Source: a bacterium (GTDB lineage: Bacteria > Planctomycetota > Planctomycetia > Pirellulales > Pirellulaceae). Taken from it: a DNA stretch of 64,000 nucleotides. Every line of letters begins with the position of its first letter. Position 1 is the stretch's first letter. The notes below the pieces were generated by a model that saw only the letters and a program-made list of their open reading frames with translations, did no database searches and was not told the DNA's origin. The position numbers and the translations under genes are program-made. This document shows, in pieces, positions 37,858-46,450 of this stretch. The stretch is from assembly GCA_030430075.1 (NCBI GenBank), contig JAUIGN010000010.1, forward strand, positions 124,001 to 188,000, written 5' to 3'.

Positions 37858-39306
37858 ATGAACCGATTCGCAACGCAACCGCAGATTCCATCCCGCCGCC
37901 AGTTCTTCACGCAAGGGGGAAGTTTGCTGGGCGGTCTGGCCGCCGCGACGTTACTCGGTGACGTCCCCGCACAGGGGCGCGAATTGCCGGCCATCGGCCC
38001 CCACTTTCGACCCCAGGCGAAACGGGTCATCTATTTGCACATGGTGGGCGGGCCGGCCCAGATGGACCTGTTCGACTATAAGCCGGTGATGCAGGACTGG
38101 TATGACAAGGATCTGCCGGACTCGATTCGACAAGGGCAGCGGCTGACCACGATGACCAGCGGCCAGGCCCGTTTCCCGATCGCCCCGTCCAAGTACAAGT
38201 TCAGCCCGGCGGGCGAGTGCGGGATGTGGATGAACACCGAACTCCTGCCCAACCTGGCGCAGAAAGCGGATGAAATCTGCTGGATCCGGACGTTGCATAC
38301 GGAAGCGATTAACCACGAGCCGGCCATTACGGCGATGCAGACCGGCAACCAGGTGACGGGACGGCCATGCCTGGGCGCCTGGGCATCGTATGGCCTGGGA
38401 ACGATGAATGAGAACCTGCCGGCGTTCGTGGTGCTGGTGGCGGTGCCCAGCAACCGCGAACAAGAGCAAGCGATTTCGGCTCGACTCTGGCATAGCGGTT
38501 ATCTTTCCGGAGAGCATGCAGGCGTTTCCTTCCGCAGCAAGGGCGATCCGATTCTCTATATCAACAATCCGCCCGGTGTCCCCAGCCAGGTCCGCAAGCG
38601 GTCCATTGAAGGACTCAATGCGCTGAATGCCATTCGCCATGAAGAGCTGGGCGATCCGGAGACCGAGACCCGGATGCAGCAATACGAGATGGCCTTTCGC
38701 ATGCAGGCCAGTGTGCCGGAACTGACCGACCTCAGCCAAGAGCCGGAACACACGTTTGAACTGTACGGCGAAGAGGCGAGAAAGCCAGGCAGCTTTGCCA
38801 ATACGGCGTTGATGACACGGCGGCTGGCGGAACGGGGCGTGCGGTTTATCCAGGTCTATCACAATAACTGGGACCACCACCGCAACGTTGGCGGCCGCAT
38901 GCCCAGCCAATGCAAGGATGTCGATCGCCCCTGCTATGCACTACTGGAAGATCTCAAGCGCCGCGGGATGCTGGACGACACCCTGGTGATCTGGGGCGGC
39001 GAGTTCGGGCGGACGATCTATTCACAGGGAAGTCTTTCCAAAACGAACTACGGCCGGGACCATCATCCGCGCTGTTTCAGTATGTGGATGGCCGGCGGAG
39101 GTGCCAAAGGAGGCACGATCTACGGAGAAACCGACGACTTCTCTTACAACATTGTCCGCGACCCGGTGCACATCCGCGACTTCCACGCCACGATTCTGCA
39201 TCTGCTCGGTTTTGAACACGAACGGCTGACGTACAAGTTCCAGGGACTGGATCAGCGGCTGACCGGCGTGCTGCCCGCGCGGGTCATTCCCAGCCTGGTG
39301 GCATGA
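37858..39306 (+). CDS. Tat-exported DUF1501 protein (first copy)
   Basis: 482 residues from the ATG at 37858, preceded by GGAAAGAG; an in-frame ATG 15 bases upstream has no such site. The Tat signal is SRRQFFTQGGSLLGGLAAA (RR at 13-14). The DUF1501 body is related to the sulfatase/alkaline-phosphatase superfamily: RVIYLHMVGGPAQMDLFDYK, GQARFPIAPSKYKF, TEAINHEPAITAMQTG, FIQVYHNNWDHH, VIWGGEFGRT and GRDHHPRCFSMWMAGGG. It follows the DUF1549/DUF1553 cytochrome, its standard partner, and is probably co-regulated with it by the GntR protein upstream. Enzymatic activity is unproven. Confidence 0.93.
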   Translation: MNRFATQPQIPSRRQFFTQGGSLLGGLAAATLLGDVPAQGRELPAIGPHFRPQAKRVIYLHMVGGPAQMDLFDYKPVMQDWYDKDLPDSIRQGQRLTTMTSGQARFPIAPSKYKFSPAGECGMWMNTELLPNLAQKADEICWIRTLHTEAINHEPAITAMQTGNQVTGRPCLGAWASYGLGTMNENLPAFVVLVAVPSNREQEQAISARLWHSGYLSGEHAGVSFRSKGDPILYINNPPGVPSQVRKRSIEGLNALNAIRHEELGDPETETRMQQYEMAFRMQASVPELTDLSQEPEHTFELYGEEARKPGSFANTALMTRRLAERGVRFIQVYHNNWDHHRNVGGRMPSQCKDVDRPCYALLEDLKRRGMLDDTLVIWGGEFGRTIYSQGSLSKTNYGRDHHPRCFSMWMAGGGAKGGTIYGETDDFSYNIVRDPVHIRDFHATILHLLGFEHERLTYKFQGLDQRLTGVLPARVIPSLVA

Positions 39307-39364
39307 GATCGAGGACCATCCGCGTCGCCGCGCTCGCATGACGGCTTGCCACGGCTCAATCCCC

Positions 39365-39469
39365 GCTCGGCGCTCGGCGCGGGTCGCACCCTGCTCGGCG
39401 CTCGGCGCGGGTCGCACCTTGCTCGGCGCGGGTCTCTGACCCCGCCGAAACCGCTGACCGAAGGTCTCC
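39365..39469 (+). repeat. REP-like 49-bp element (site A) with 28-bp tandem flank
   Basis: Two 28-bp units (39365-39392, 39393-39420) sharing CTCGGCGCGGGTC lead into the 49-bp element at 39421-39469. The element can form a 10-bp stem with one bulged C and a TCT loop (element positions 4-27), then a GACC-GAA-GGTC hairpin (36-46). No T-tract follows, so it is not a classical intrinsic terminator. The copy is identical to the one at 60310. Confidence 0.9.
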
Positions 39470-39527
39470 AAAATTCCTCACTTCCCCAGCGGACGCAACA
39501 ACGGGCCGGAATCAACGGTCGTCCATA

Positions 39528-39566
39528 CAAGCGTTGGGACCAAGCGTTGGGACCAAGCGTTGGGAC
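39528..39566. repeat. 13-bp perfect tandem triplication
   Basis: CAAGCGTTGGGAC occurs three times without mismatch at 39528, 39541 and 39554. It is in the same convergent gap as the 49-bp element but unrelated in sequence. Confidence 0.9.
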
Positions 39567-39692
39567 GAGCGGGAAGGTGTCGATGGCATGTTCCCGCACG
39601 ACGGCAGACCGTATTACGTCATGCACAGCATGACCAAGGGAACTCGACCATGTTGATGAGTCCTCGGCCTGGTCCGTCGAGCCATGTCGCGC

Positions 39693-41369
39693 TTACTGCC
39701 TGCCGTCATCGGTGGCCACACGGAGGCGGCAATAACAGGAACGATCAATGTTGACGTCGCTCCGTTGCGTCGCGGCGACGAATTGGGCTCGAAATGTTTC
39801 TGCCTCCTCGGTATTCCCCAATTGCGCCAGGCATTCGCTCAATCCGTGTAGTGACCAGGGGTTATGTGGGTGCCGCCGCAGGTCGGCTCGGTAGACCCGC
39901 TCTGCTTCCTGGAAACGACCTTGCTCTACCAGCAGGGCAGCCAACGCGTGCCGGGCCGGTTGCATCCAGCCCCAGGGTTCATCGTAGTTCAAGCTGTCAT
40001 CCCGGCGCACGGCTTCGCGTAGCTGTTGAAAAGCCCGTTCGAAGTTTCCTTCGCGATAGGCGACTTCGCCGGCAATCATCGCCTCCGCCACGCCCAGTAT
40101 GTCCTGCGAGGCGTTCTGGAAGAGGAAACTGGTTTCCGGGACGCGTGCTCGCTGTTGCACGAACGCCTGCTGCTCGGCGCGGGCTTCCTTGATGCGTCCC
40201 GTCGCGGCAAAGGCGAGTGCCCGTGCGTAGTGCCAGATGGAACGGGTTACCGGCAGTTCGGCGGCCGGTTCAGGTTCTTTCAGGATCTCGTCCCAGCGGC
40301 CGAAGCGGACCAGCACGTGCAGCGCGGTCGGCACAAACGCGTCCAGAAAGTCAACCTGTTCGCGGAGCATTTCGGTGGGGATCTGGGTCACCAGCTGGCG
40401 AGCGGTCTTGAGTGCCAATTCGCTTTGGCCGTCGAACATCGCGCCGTAGACCAGGAAATGATAGTTGTGAATTCGATAGTAGGTATAGAAGTTGTTTCGC
40501 CCGGCCCGCAGAGCGAACTCGGTGTCCGCCACGATGGCGCGGCGATTTGCTTCAATCACGTTGGGGTAGTCGCCCACCAGGACGTCGATATGGGAAGGCA
40601 TGTGGACGAGGTGCCCCACCCCCGGCATGGCGTTCCGCAATCGATTTGCGGCCGGCAAGGCTTTGGCCGGCGTCGGTGACGCTTCCATGGTGTGAATGTA
40701 GAGATGGCACAGCGCCGGGTCGTCAGGCCACTTGGCGAGTCCCCCTTCGAGGACTCGTACGATTTCGGCGGTCTCTGCCGCCGGCCGTCCGTCCGGAGAC
40801 CAGTGCTTCCAGGGTTGGAGGTTCATCAACGACTCCGCGTAGAGCGCGACCACCAGCCGATCGTCGGTGTACGTGTCGTGCAGACCACGCATCGCTTTGG
40901 CGTAGGCTCGATTCAGCGGCGCACGATCTTCCGGCGCGGGTACGGCGTAGCGCGCGGCCAGGGCGTCAATCAAGGCGCGCTCCAGCTTCGTGCCTCGCTG
41001 CCGAGCGTGCCGTCTGGCGAGGCGCAAGGCGATTTCCGCTTGTGCCATCTGGTGAGGCGGAACTTCCATGTTGTTGATGTTGGGGCCCCAAGCGTACGCG
41101 AGACCCCAGAGCGCCATCGCCAGTCCTGGATCGTCATCCAGGGCCAGTTCGAAGCAGCGAACCGCTTCTTCATGATTGAAGCCGTAGCACATGGCCAACC
41201 CGCGGTCGAACCATCGTTGGGCGCTCGGCGACTCCGTGCTGACCGGCCGATGAAACCCGCCCAGGTCGTAATACGGTGAGGACGGTGTGCCGTTTGTTTG
41301 ACCGAATGCGGTGGTTCCGGCAACAACCGCCAGGAGGCATGCTCCGCCGAGTGGAATGCGGGGGGTCAT
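39693..41369 (-). CDS. Secreted TPR-like repeat protein
   Basis: 558 residues. The start has AGAGGA about 7 bases upstream. A signal peptide (PLGGACLLAVVAGTTAFGQ) is followed by helical repeats of TPR type: DRGLAMCYGFNHEEAVRCFE (about 53-72) is a typical opening, and similar helix pairs recur through ARALAFAATGRIKEARAEQ and ALAALLVEQGRFQEAERVYR, ending in WSLHGLSECLAQLGNTEEAE. Such extracytoplasmic TPR proteins are widespread and mediate protein contacts; this one has no visible catalytic motif. It follows the cytochrome b-like gene by 97 bp on the same strand, so they may be one unit. Confidence 0.85.
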   Translation of the reverse strand: MTPRIPLGGACLLAVVAGTTAFGQTNGTPSSPYYDLGGFHRPVSTESPSAQRWFDRGLAMCYGFNHEEAVRCFELALDDDPGLAMALWGLAYAWGPNINNMEVPPHQMAQAEIALRLARRHARQRGTKLERALIDALAARYAVPAPEDRAPLNRAYAKAMRGLHDTYTDDRLVVALYAESLMNLQPWKHWSPDGRPAAETAEIVRVLEGGLAKWPDDPALCHLYIHTMEASPTPAKALPAANRLRNAMPGVGHLVHMPSHIDVLVGDYPNVIEANRRAIVADTEFALRAGRNNFYTYYRIHNYHFLVYGAMFDGQSELALKTARQLVTQIPTEMLREQVDFLDAFVPTALHVLVRFGRWDEILKEPEPAAELPVTRSIWHYARALAFAATGRIKEARAEQQAFVQQRARVPETSFLFQNASQDILGVAEAMIAGEVAYREGNFERAFQQLREAVRRDDSLNYDEPWGWMQPARHALAALLVEQGRFQEAERVYRADLRRHPHNPWSLHGLSECLAQLGNTEEAETFRAQFVAATQRSDVNIDRSCYCRLRVATDDGRQ

Positions 41370-41466
41370 GATTTGTCCTCTTCCAGGGTAACGTGGTGCT
41401 GATGGCTGGCTGGCCGCGTCGCCGGCGCCGCGCTGCGCGAGGCTCGGCCGCCAACGGGCTCGAATC

Positions 41467-42339
41467 TCAATAGTAGACGGACATCACGGCGTGCACGACG
41501 CCCAGTACGAGCAGCGACAAAGAAAGCGGAATGTGCACAAACAACCACAGGTGAAGCCAGCGGTGAAGGTGGGCCTGCCTGGCCAACGTACGCCGCTCGT
41601 CACAGATCGCAGCCAGTTGGTTCAGTACACCCTGATCGTCACCGCTCAGGCTTTGGCGAGCTTGCGAAAACAGCGACTCGGCCCGCGACGGGTTGGCCAA
41701 TGGGGAATCGGTCGGTCCGTGGTCGGTAAGGTACGGCCGGACCACGTCGACATAGAAGGCCCGCAACGGTTCGAATTCTGCCTCCGTGCCTGGTTGCGCG
41801 GGGCCGGTGGTCGGTTCGTTTTCGTCGATCGCAAAGAGGGTCCCGCGCACGGCAGCAACCCGCGCGTCGGCCCGTTCGCGAAGCGCCTGGCAGACATGAG
41901 GAATCTGCTCGAACATCGCTTCCTGGGGTGACGTTTCCTTGATATGGCGTGGAAGGTATTGTTGAAAGGCAACGCCGACCAGCCCGCTGAGAATCACCGT
42001 CGCGAAGACGATCAGCAGGATCTGTTCGAGCAGTCCGCCGATCTGGAAGCCGGCATGAAACAGGATCATCGGGACGCTCAGCAGGCCCAGCCAGAGGTGC
42101 GCCTTGAGCCAGAAGCGGGCTGTTCCCAAACGCCACCGCGGGACCTTCTTCCGTCCCGCCAGGAGGCCGGCGAAAACCATCAAGGCCGAGCCGACGACAC
42201 CAAACGCCAACCCCGGCCAGCTTCCGCCTTGCGGACCGGCCGGTGCGTTCCTGGCGTAAACCACATACAGGGTCGTCGCAACAGCGGTCGCCAAGACCGT
42301 CAGCACAATCCAGATGCGATGGCTCTTGTCAATTAACAA
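41467..42339 (-). CDS. Probable di-haem cytochrome b-type membrane protein
   Basis: 290 residues. The start codon is TTG at 42339 (no ATG fits). About five membrane segments: 9-29, 43-60, 80-97, 104-122 and 262-286, with a soluble loop of about 130 residues between the last two. Two helices each carry His-x13-His: H81/H95 (AHLWLG ... LFHAG) and H269/H283 (FVHIPL ... VVHAVM). That spacing puts two His on the same helix face and is the classical bis-His ligation of two b-type haems. I read it as a membrane electron carrier. The loop has no domain I recognise. The neighbour downstream is a secreted TPR protein. Confidence 0.75.
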   Translation of the reverse strand: MLIDKSHRIWIVLTVLATAVATTLYVVYARNAPAGPQGGSWPGLAFGVVGSALMVFAGLLAGRKKVPRWRLGTARFWLKAHLWLGLLSVPMILFHAGFQIGGLLEQILLIVFATVILSGLVGVAFQQYLPRHIKETSPQEAMFEQIPHVCQALRERADARVAAVRGTLFAIDENEPTTGPAQPGTEAEFEPLRAFYVDVVRPYLTDHGPTDSPLANPSRAESLFSQARQSLSGDDQGVLNQLAAICDERRTLARQAHLHRWLHLWLFVHIPLSLSLLVLGVVHAVMSVYY

Positions 42340-42875
42340 CGGTGTCTCACTTGGGAGGTTGTGCCCGCGTCAGATCGCTCGCTTCGGGACGCCGATCGCG
42401 GTGGACTTGCGTTTGGCTGCTGATCGCGACGACAAGCGTGGTCCACGGTCGATCAAGGGACGTCGCCTGGCGCTCCGCGGATGTTGCGTGGCCGCGCTGC
42501 CATCGCAGGGCCAAAGCCGACGCCCCGGTAAATCTACTCGCATTGCCGAGCGAGCTCAATTGCACACGCCCCCCAGACGGATGCCGGCGAAGTGTGATAC
42601 CGCACGACATCATGAACGGCGTGATCTGCGAAATGGCGAAAGAGCATCCCTTGCCGGTTTGCCGTCGCTACGGTCGCAGGCAGCGAGTATCTTCGCTTGA
42701 GATGGGGTATCATGCGGGAAGACCGCGATGAGAACCGCGCCGGCGCCGGCAGCAGCACGCGTCGCCTCGCAGCAGCAGCACGTTCGGCCCGCCGCCATGT
42801 GACCGGGTGTGCGGCGTTCGCGAGCTGACCGGCGGGCCTGGATCGGTTTGGTGATGGAGCATTCTGGCAAGGCAG
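42340..42875. other. Divergent intergenic region
   Basis: 536 bp between the cytochrome b-like gene (minus) and the kinase gene (plus). It must hold both promoters. Open frames here have no family features or ribosome sites, and I see no repeat, RNA gene or clear -10/-35 pair. Confidence 0.5.
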
Positions 42876-45800
42876 ATGAACAACGCCCGCAACTCGACCG
42901 AACAACTGATTCAACGGGCACGCGCCGGTGACGAAGGGGCGTTGGTCGAGTTGCAAGAGCGAATGGAACCGGAACTGCGTCGTCGGATCGGCCGTCAACG
43001 CAAGCCGGCGTCCAGCGACATCGATGCCGGGCCGTCCGTTGACGAGGCGCTGCAGACGACGTGGCAAGGTCTTCACGGTTTCACGGGCACCTCCCCTTCC
43101 GCCCTCGCCGACTGGCTGCTGGGCGAGGTAATGCGGTACCTGGATGAGTGTGGAAACGCGCCGCCCGATAGCCTGGAGACGCTGGCACCAACACCCGAAC
43201 GTGACCTGCAGACATTGCCCCCTGCTGCCGCGGATACGGTCCCGCCGAAACGTCAGCCGCCACCGGATGCCACAGCGCAGGACGCTGCGGCTCGAGATAT
43301 GGGGCCCGCCGGTGCGGGGTCGCCGGTCGATCCGTCGTCCTTGACCACACCGAACCGTAGTCAAGGGACGGTGGTCGGCAGGTCCGGGTCGAGCGAACGA
43401 TCACCGGCGGCGGAGAACAAGACGGAGGCGAGCCCGGCGCCTGCCTCCTCCTCGACGACGCCCGCCGGTCGGGGCTCGCCGCCCGCACCCGCGGAAGCAG
43501 AGACCGCGGCACCGCGCGTCGATCCATCATCGCAGACGACTCCCGGCACCAGCCAGGGGACCGTTGCTGCGCGCCGTGGTCCGCAGGAAATTGACCCGCC
43601 GGCGGACCGTCCGCCGGCGTCCGCGGCGGCGCCCTCGATCTCCGACTCGATGGATTTTGACTACACCGAGCTGGCTGGGCCGGCCGGCGACGATCCGCTC
43701 GCAACCGTCCCGCCCAACGACAAGACGACGATCAGCGACGATCCCCTGGCGACCTTTGCCGAGGGCGTTCCCGCCGAACGTCCACGTGAGCCGACCTATC
43801 AGCAGTTTGGCGACTACGAGATCATGGAGACGATCGCCAAGGGCGGGATGGGTGTTGTCTACAAGGCCCGCCATCGGAAGTTGAATCGCATCGTTGCACT
43901 GAAGATGATCTTGGCTGGTGACTCGGCGCACCCGGACGACATCGAGCGGTTTTACGTCGAGGCCAAGGCGGCTGCCCAGTTGGACCATAAGAACATCGTC
44001 GGCATCCACGAATTGGGCGAGATCGAGGGGCAGCATTACATTTCCATGCAGTTTGTCGAAGGCCAAAGCCTGGCCGAGCTGGTCCGCGAATATTCGCTCG
44101 ACCCCCGAGTCGCCGCCACCTACATGGCGGCCATTTCCGAGGCCATGGAATATGCCCACGGCCATGGCATTCTGCACCGCGACTTGAAGCCCGGCAACAT
44201 CCTGGTGGACCAGGAGAATGTCCCCCTGATCACCGATTTCGGGCTTGCCAAACTGAATCCCAGTTCAGCGTCCGGCGACGAGCAGGCACGCGCGAACGAG
44301 TCCTCGATGACGATCGCCGGCCAGCCGATGGGCACGCCGAGTTTTATGCCTCCGGAGCAGGCCCGGGGGAACACGGACCAGATCTCCGAGCTCAGCGACG
44401 TCTACTCGCTGGGGGCCACGCTTTATCATTTGCTGACCGGCAAGCCACCCTTCGCGGCGGCCGATGTGTTCAAGACGATGGAGCAAGTGCTCAAGGAAGA
44501 ACCGATCTCTCCGCGCGTGCTGAACGCCAGTGTTCCCAAAGACCTGGAGACGATCTGCCTGAAGTGTCTCCAGAAGCCGACCGACCGCCGCTATCGGTCC
44601 GCCCAGGAACTGGCGGATGAGCTGCGCCGCTACCTGGCCGGGGAACCGATCCAGGCCCGCCCGGTCGGTGTGGTCGAGCGGACGATTCGCTGGTGTTACC
44701 GAAATCCGTGGCCGACCGCCGCGATTTGTGCCTCGCTGTTTGGGCTGGTGGTGGCGACGTCGCTATGGTGGATGGCCGTGCGCGCCAGGAACGATGCCGA
44801 CGCGGCGAATCTGGTGGCCCAACAGGAGCGGGCGGAAGCGGTCGCCGCCCGCGATCAAGCCCGAGCCAGTCGCAGCCAGTTGTTTGCGGCGATTAACGAC
44901 CTGTTCACGACCTGGGGCGACGTCAAACTACTCAACGAACCGGCCCTCGCCGACGTTCGCCAGGAGCTGCTCACCGCCGCGACCGAGCTGTATGCGGAAA
45001 TTGCCGAGAAGTTGGGCGACGATCCGGAACTCCGCCAGGAACTGGGCGGGTCATATTATCGCCTGGCACTCATGATGTTCCACATGGAAGGTTATCGGGA
45101 GGCAGAGGAAGCGGTCGCCTCCGCGCGTGACACCCTGGAAGTTAATGACCTGACAACCGTCACTCGCAGTTTGGCGGCCGTGACCGACCCGCAGGCACTA
45201 GGTGATTGGGGAGAGATCCTCACACTCAGCGGCAACATCAAAGTGAAGCTCAGCCACGGCGCTGACAATCCGGCCGAGCGGCTGGCGCTCCTGGACCAGG
45301 CCCTGGGGTTCTACGGGACGGCGGTCGCCGTACGGGAACGGCTGACCGTATTGGTACCGGAAGAAATCGAATACAAACGGCAACTGGTCAACGTGCACAT
45401 GAATGTGGGGACCGTGCTGCGGTGGAAGGGCGACGTCCATGATCAGCTCAGCTTCCAGCTACAAGATGACGCGGCTGCAGCCAAGGCCCAGTTTGACCTG
45501 ATGGAGAGCTACTTCGAGGAAGCGAAGGACGTTTTTCAATCCGTACACGAACAACGGCGGGAGCTGCTAGTGGAAGCTCCGGGAACGTTGAGCATCCGCC
45601 ATGACCTGGCCAAGGGTGACTACAACCTGGCGAACATCGCTCGGCTGCTGGCCAAATACGACCTGGCCGAGTCGGTCGTCGAGCAGTCGATGCAGGAATT
45701 CGTCGGCCTCCTGTCCGACCGCCCCGGCGACCTCCAGAGCCGCTTTGAACTGGCCCGCTGTGAACAGTTGGCCGGAAAGATTGCCGCCGATTGGCTGTGG

Positions 45801-46220
45801 CTGGCCGATAGCGCCAGTCGTCAACGCATGCTCTACGACAACGCCCTGTCACACTACACTCGGGCCGCCGGGATCTACACGTCGTTGGATGGGCAGAGCC
45901 CGGCGATCGTCACCCGGTATCGAGTCGCGCTGGGAATACTCCACACGCGCATCGGCGAATTGTATTCCGACGTGTCTCAACATGAAGCGGCGCGCACGTC
46001 CTATCAAACGGCCATCGACCTGCTCCAGCCGCTGCAAGAGGCCCACCCGGATTCCGGCCAGATCAAAGGCGCCTTGGCCGATGCGCAACAGAGCCTGGCG
46101 CGGCTTAGCGAGGCGCCGCCGGACACACCACCCGACCCGGCGAAGTCGGCCGACGCCGAGCCACCGGGTGAGGGCAATGCCTCCGTCGAAGATGGGCCGA
46201 CAAGCAGGGAACAGCCTTGA
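42876..46220 (+). CDS. Ser/Thr protein kinase with sigma-like N-terminus and TPR-like exterior
   Basis: 1114 residues. Residues 1-85 resemble ECF sigma region 2 (LIQRARAGDEGALVELQERM) and are followed by a Pro/Ser/Thr-rich linker to about 305. The kinase domain spans about 311-575: glycine-rich loop AKGGMGVVYKA, invariant Lys in VALKMIL, catalytic HRDLKPGN (near 434), DFGLAK (near 455) and GTPSFMPPEQ activation segment, all intact. A membrane segment (TAAICASLFGLVVATSLWWM, near 615) leads to an extracytoplasmic helical region (640-1075) with TPR-like repeats and an acidic tail. The kinase is cytoplasmic and the sensor outside. A single unit upstream of the outer-membrane-type gene. Confidence 0.93.
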   Translation: MNNARNSTEQLIQRARAGDEGALVELQERMEPELRRRIGRQRKPASSDIDAGPSVDEALQTTWQGLHGFTGTSPSALADWLLGEVMRYLDECGNAPPDSLETLAPTPERDLQTLPPAAADTVPPKRQPPPDATAQDAAARDMGPAGAGSPVDPSSLTTPNRSQGTVVGRSGSSERSPAAENKTEASPAPASSSTTPAGRGSPPAPAEAETAAPRVDPSSQTTPGTSQGTVAARRGPQEIDPPADRPPASAAAPSISDSMDFDYTELAGPAGDDPLATVPPNDKTTISDDPLATFAEGVPAERPREPTYQQFGDYEIMETIAKGGMGVVYKARHRKLNRIVALKMILAGDSAHPDDIERFYVEAKAAAQLDHKNIVGIHELGEIEGQHYISMQFVEGQSLAELVREYSLDPRVAATYMAAISEAMEYAHGHGILHRDLKPGNILVDQENVPLITDFGLAKLNPSSASGDEQARANESSMTIAGQPMGTPSFMPPEQARGNTDQISELSDVYSLGATLYHLLTGKPPFAAADVFKTMEQVLKEEPISPRVLNASVPKDLETICLKCLQKPTDRRYRSAQELADELRRYLAGEPIQARPVGVVERTIRWCYRNPWPTAAICASLFGLVVATSLWWMAVRARNDADAANLVAQQERAEAVAARDQARASRSQLFAAINDLFTTWGDVKLLNEPALADVRQELLTAATELYAEIAEKLGDDPELRQELGGSYYRLALMMFHMEGYREAEEAVASARDTLEVNDLTTVTRSLAAVTDPQALGDWGEILTLSGNIKVKLSHGADNPAERLALLDQALGFYGTAVAVRERLTVLVPEEIEYKRQLVNVHMNVGTVLRWKGDVHDQLSFQLQDDAAAAKAQFDLMESYFEEAKDVFQSVHEQRRELLVEAPGTLSIRHDLAKGDYNLANIARLLAKYDLAESVVEQSMQEFVGLLSDRPGDLQSRFELARCEQLAGKIAADWLWLADSASRQRMLYDNALSHYTRAAGIYTSLDGQSPAIVTRYRVALGILHTRIGELYSDVSQHEAARTSYQTAIDLLQPLQEAHPDSGQIKGALADAQQSLARLSEAPPDTPPDPAKSADAEPPGEGNASVEDGPTSREQP

Positions 46221-46450
46221 TTGTGGGCTTCGCCGTTCGTTGAGCCGCCGCCCCAGGTTTGCCTTGGCATGAATCCGGCGGGATCCGGCCACGATCCCTC
46301 TTTTCCGGGTTAACGGGTTAATTGGATTCACCGGCATAACCCGACTTACCGATAAAGAAACAAGATCCGGAACGTCTTGCCACGGAGGCCCCTGCTAGCA
46401 CCCCCGACGCGTGGCCCACTGGTACCCGCGTCCAATGATCCCGTGTGACC

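Larger units (their letters stand above)
39307..39692. other. Convergent intergenic region rich in repeats
   Basis: 386 bp between the 3' ends of two convergent genes. It contains a 28-bp tandem pair and one copy of the 49-bp element (39365-39469), plus a 13-bp triplication (39528-39566). No gene is visible. Confidence 0.7.

Noticed and set aside
39421-39469. Classical intrinsic terminator
   Set aside because: The hairpins lack a following T-tract on either strand, so a simple rho-independent terminator is not supported.
42314-42700. 128-codon plus-strand gene in the gap before the kinase
   Set aside because: Arg-rich random-looking translation, no ribosome site, partly antisense to the cytochrome b-like gene.
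46361-46379. CAAGA...TCTTG inverted repeat as an operator before the outer-membrane-type gene
   Set aside because: Five-base arms with a nine-base centre are expected by chance and no regulator is adjacent. A CGGGTTAA pair at 46306-46321 was rejected for the same reason.
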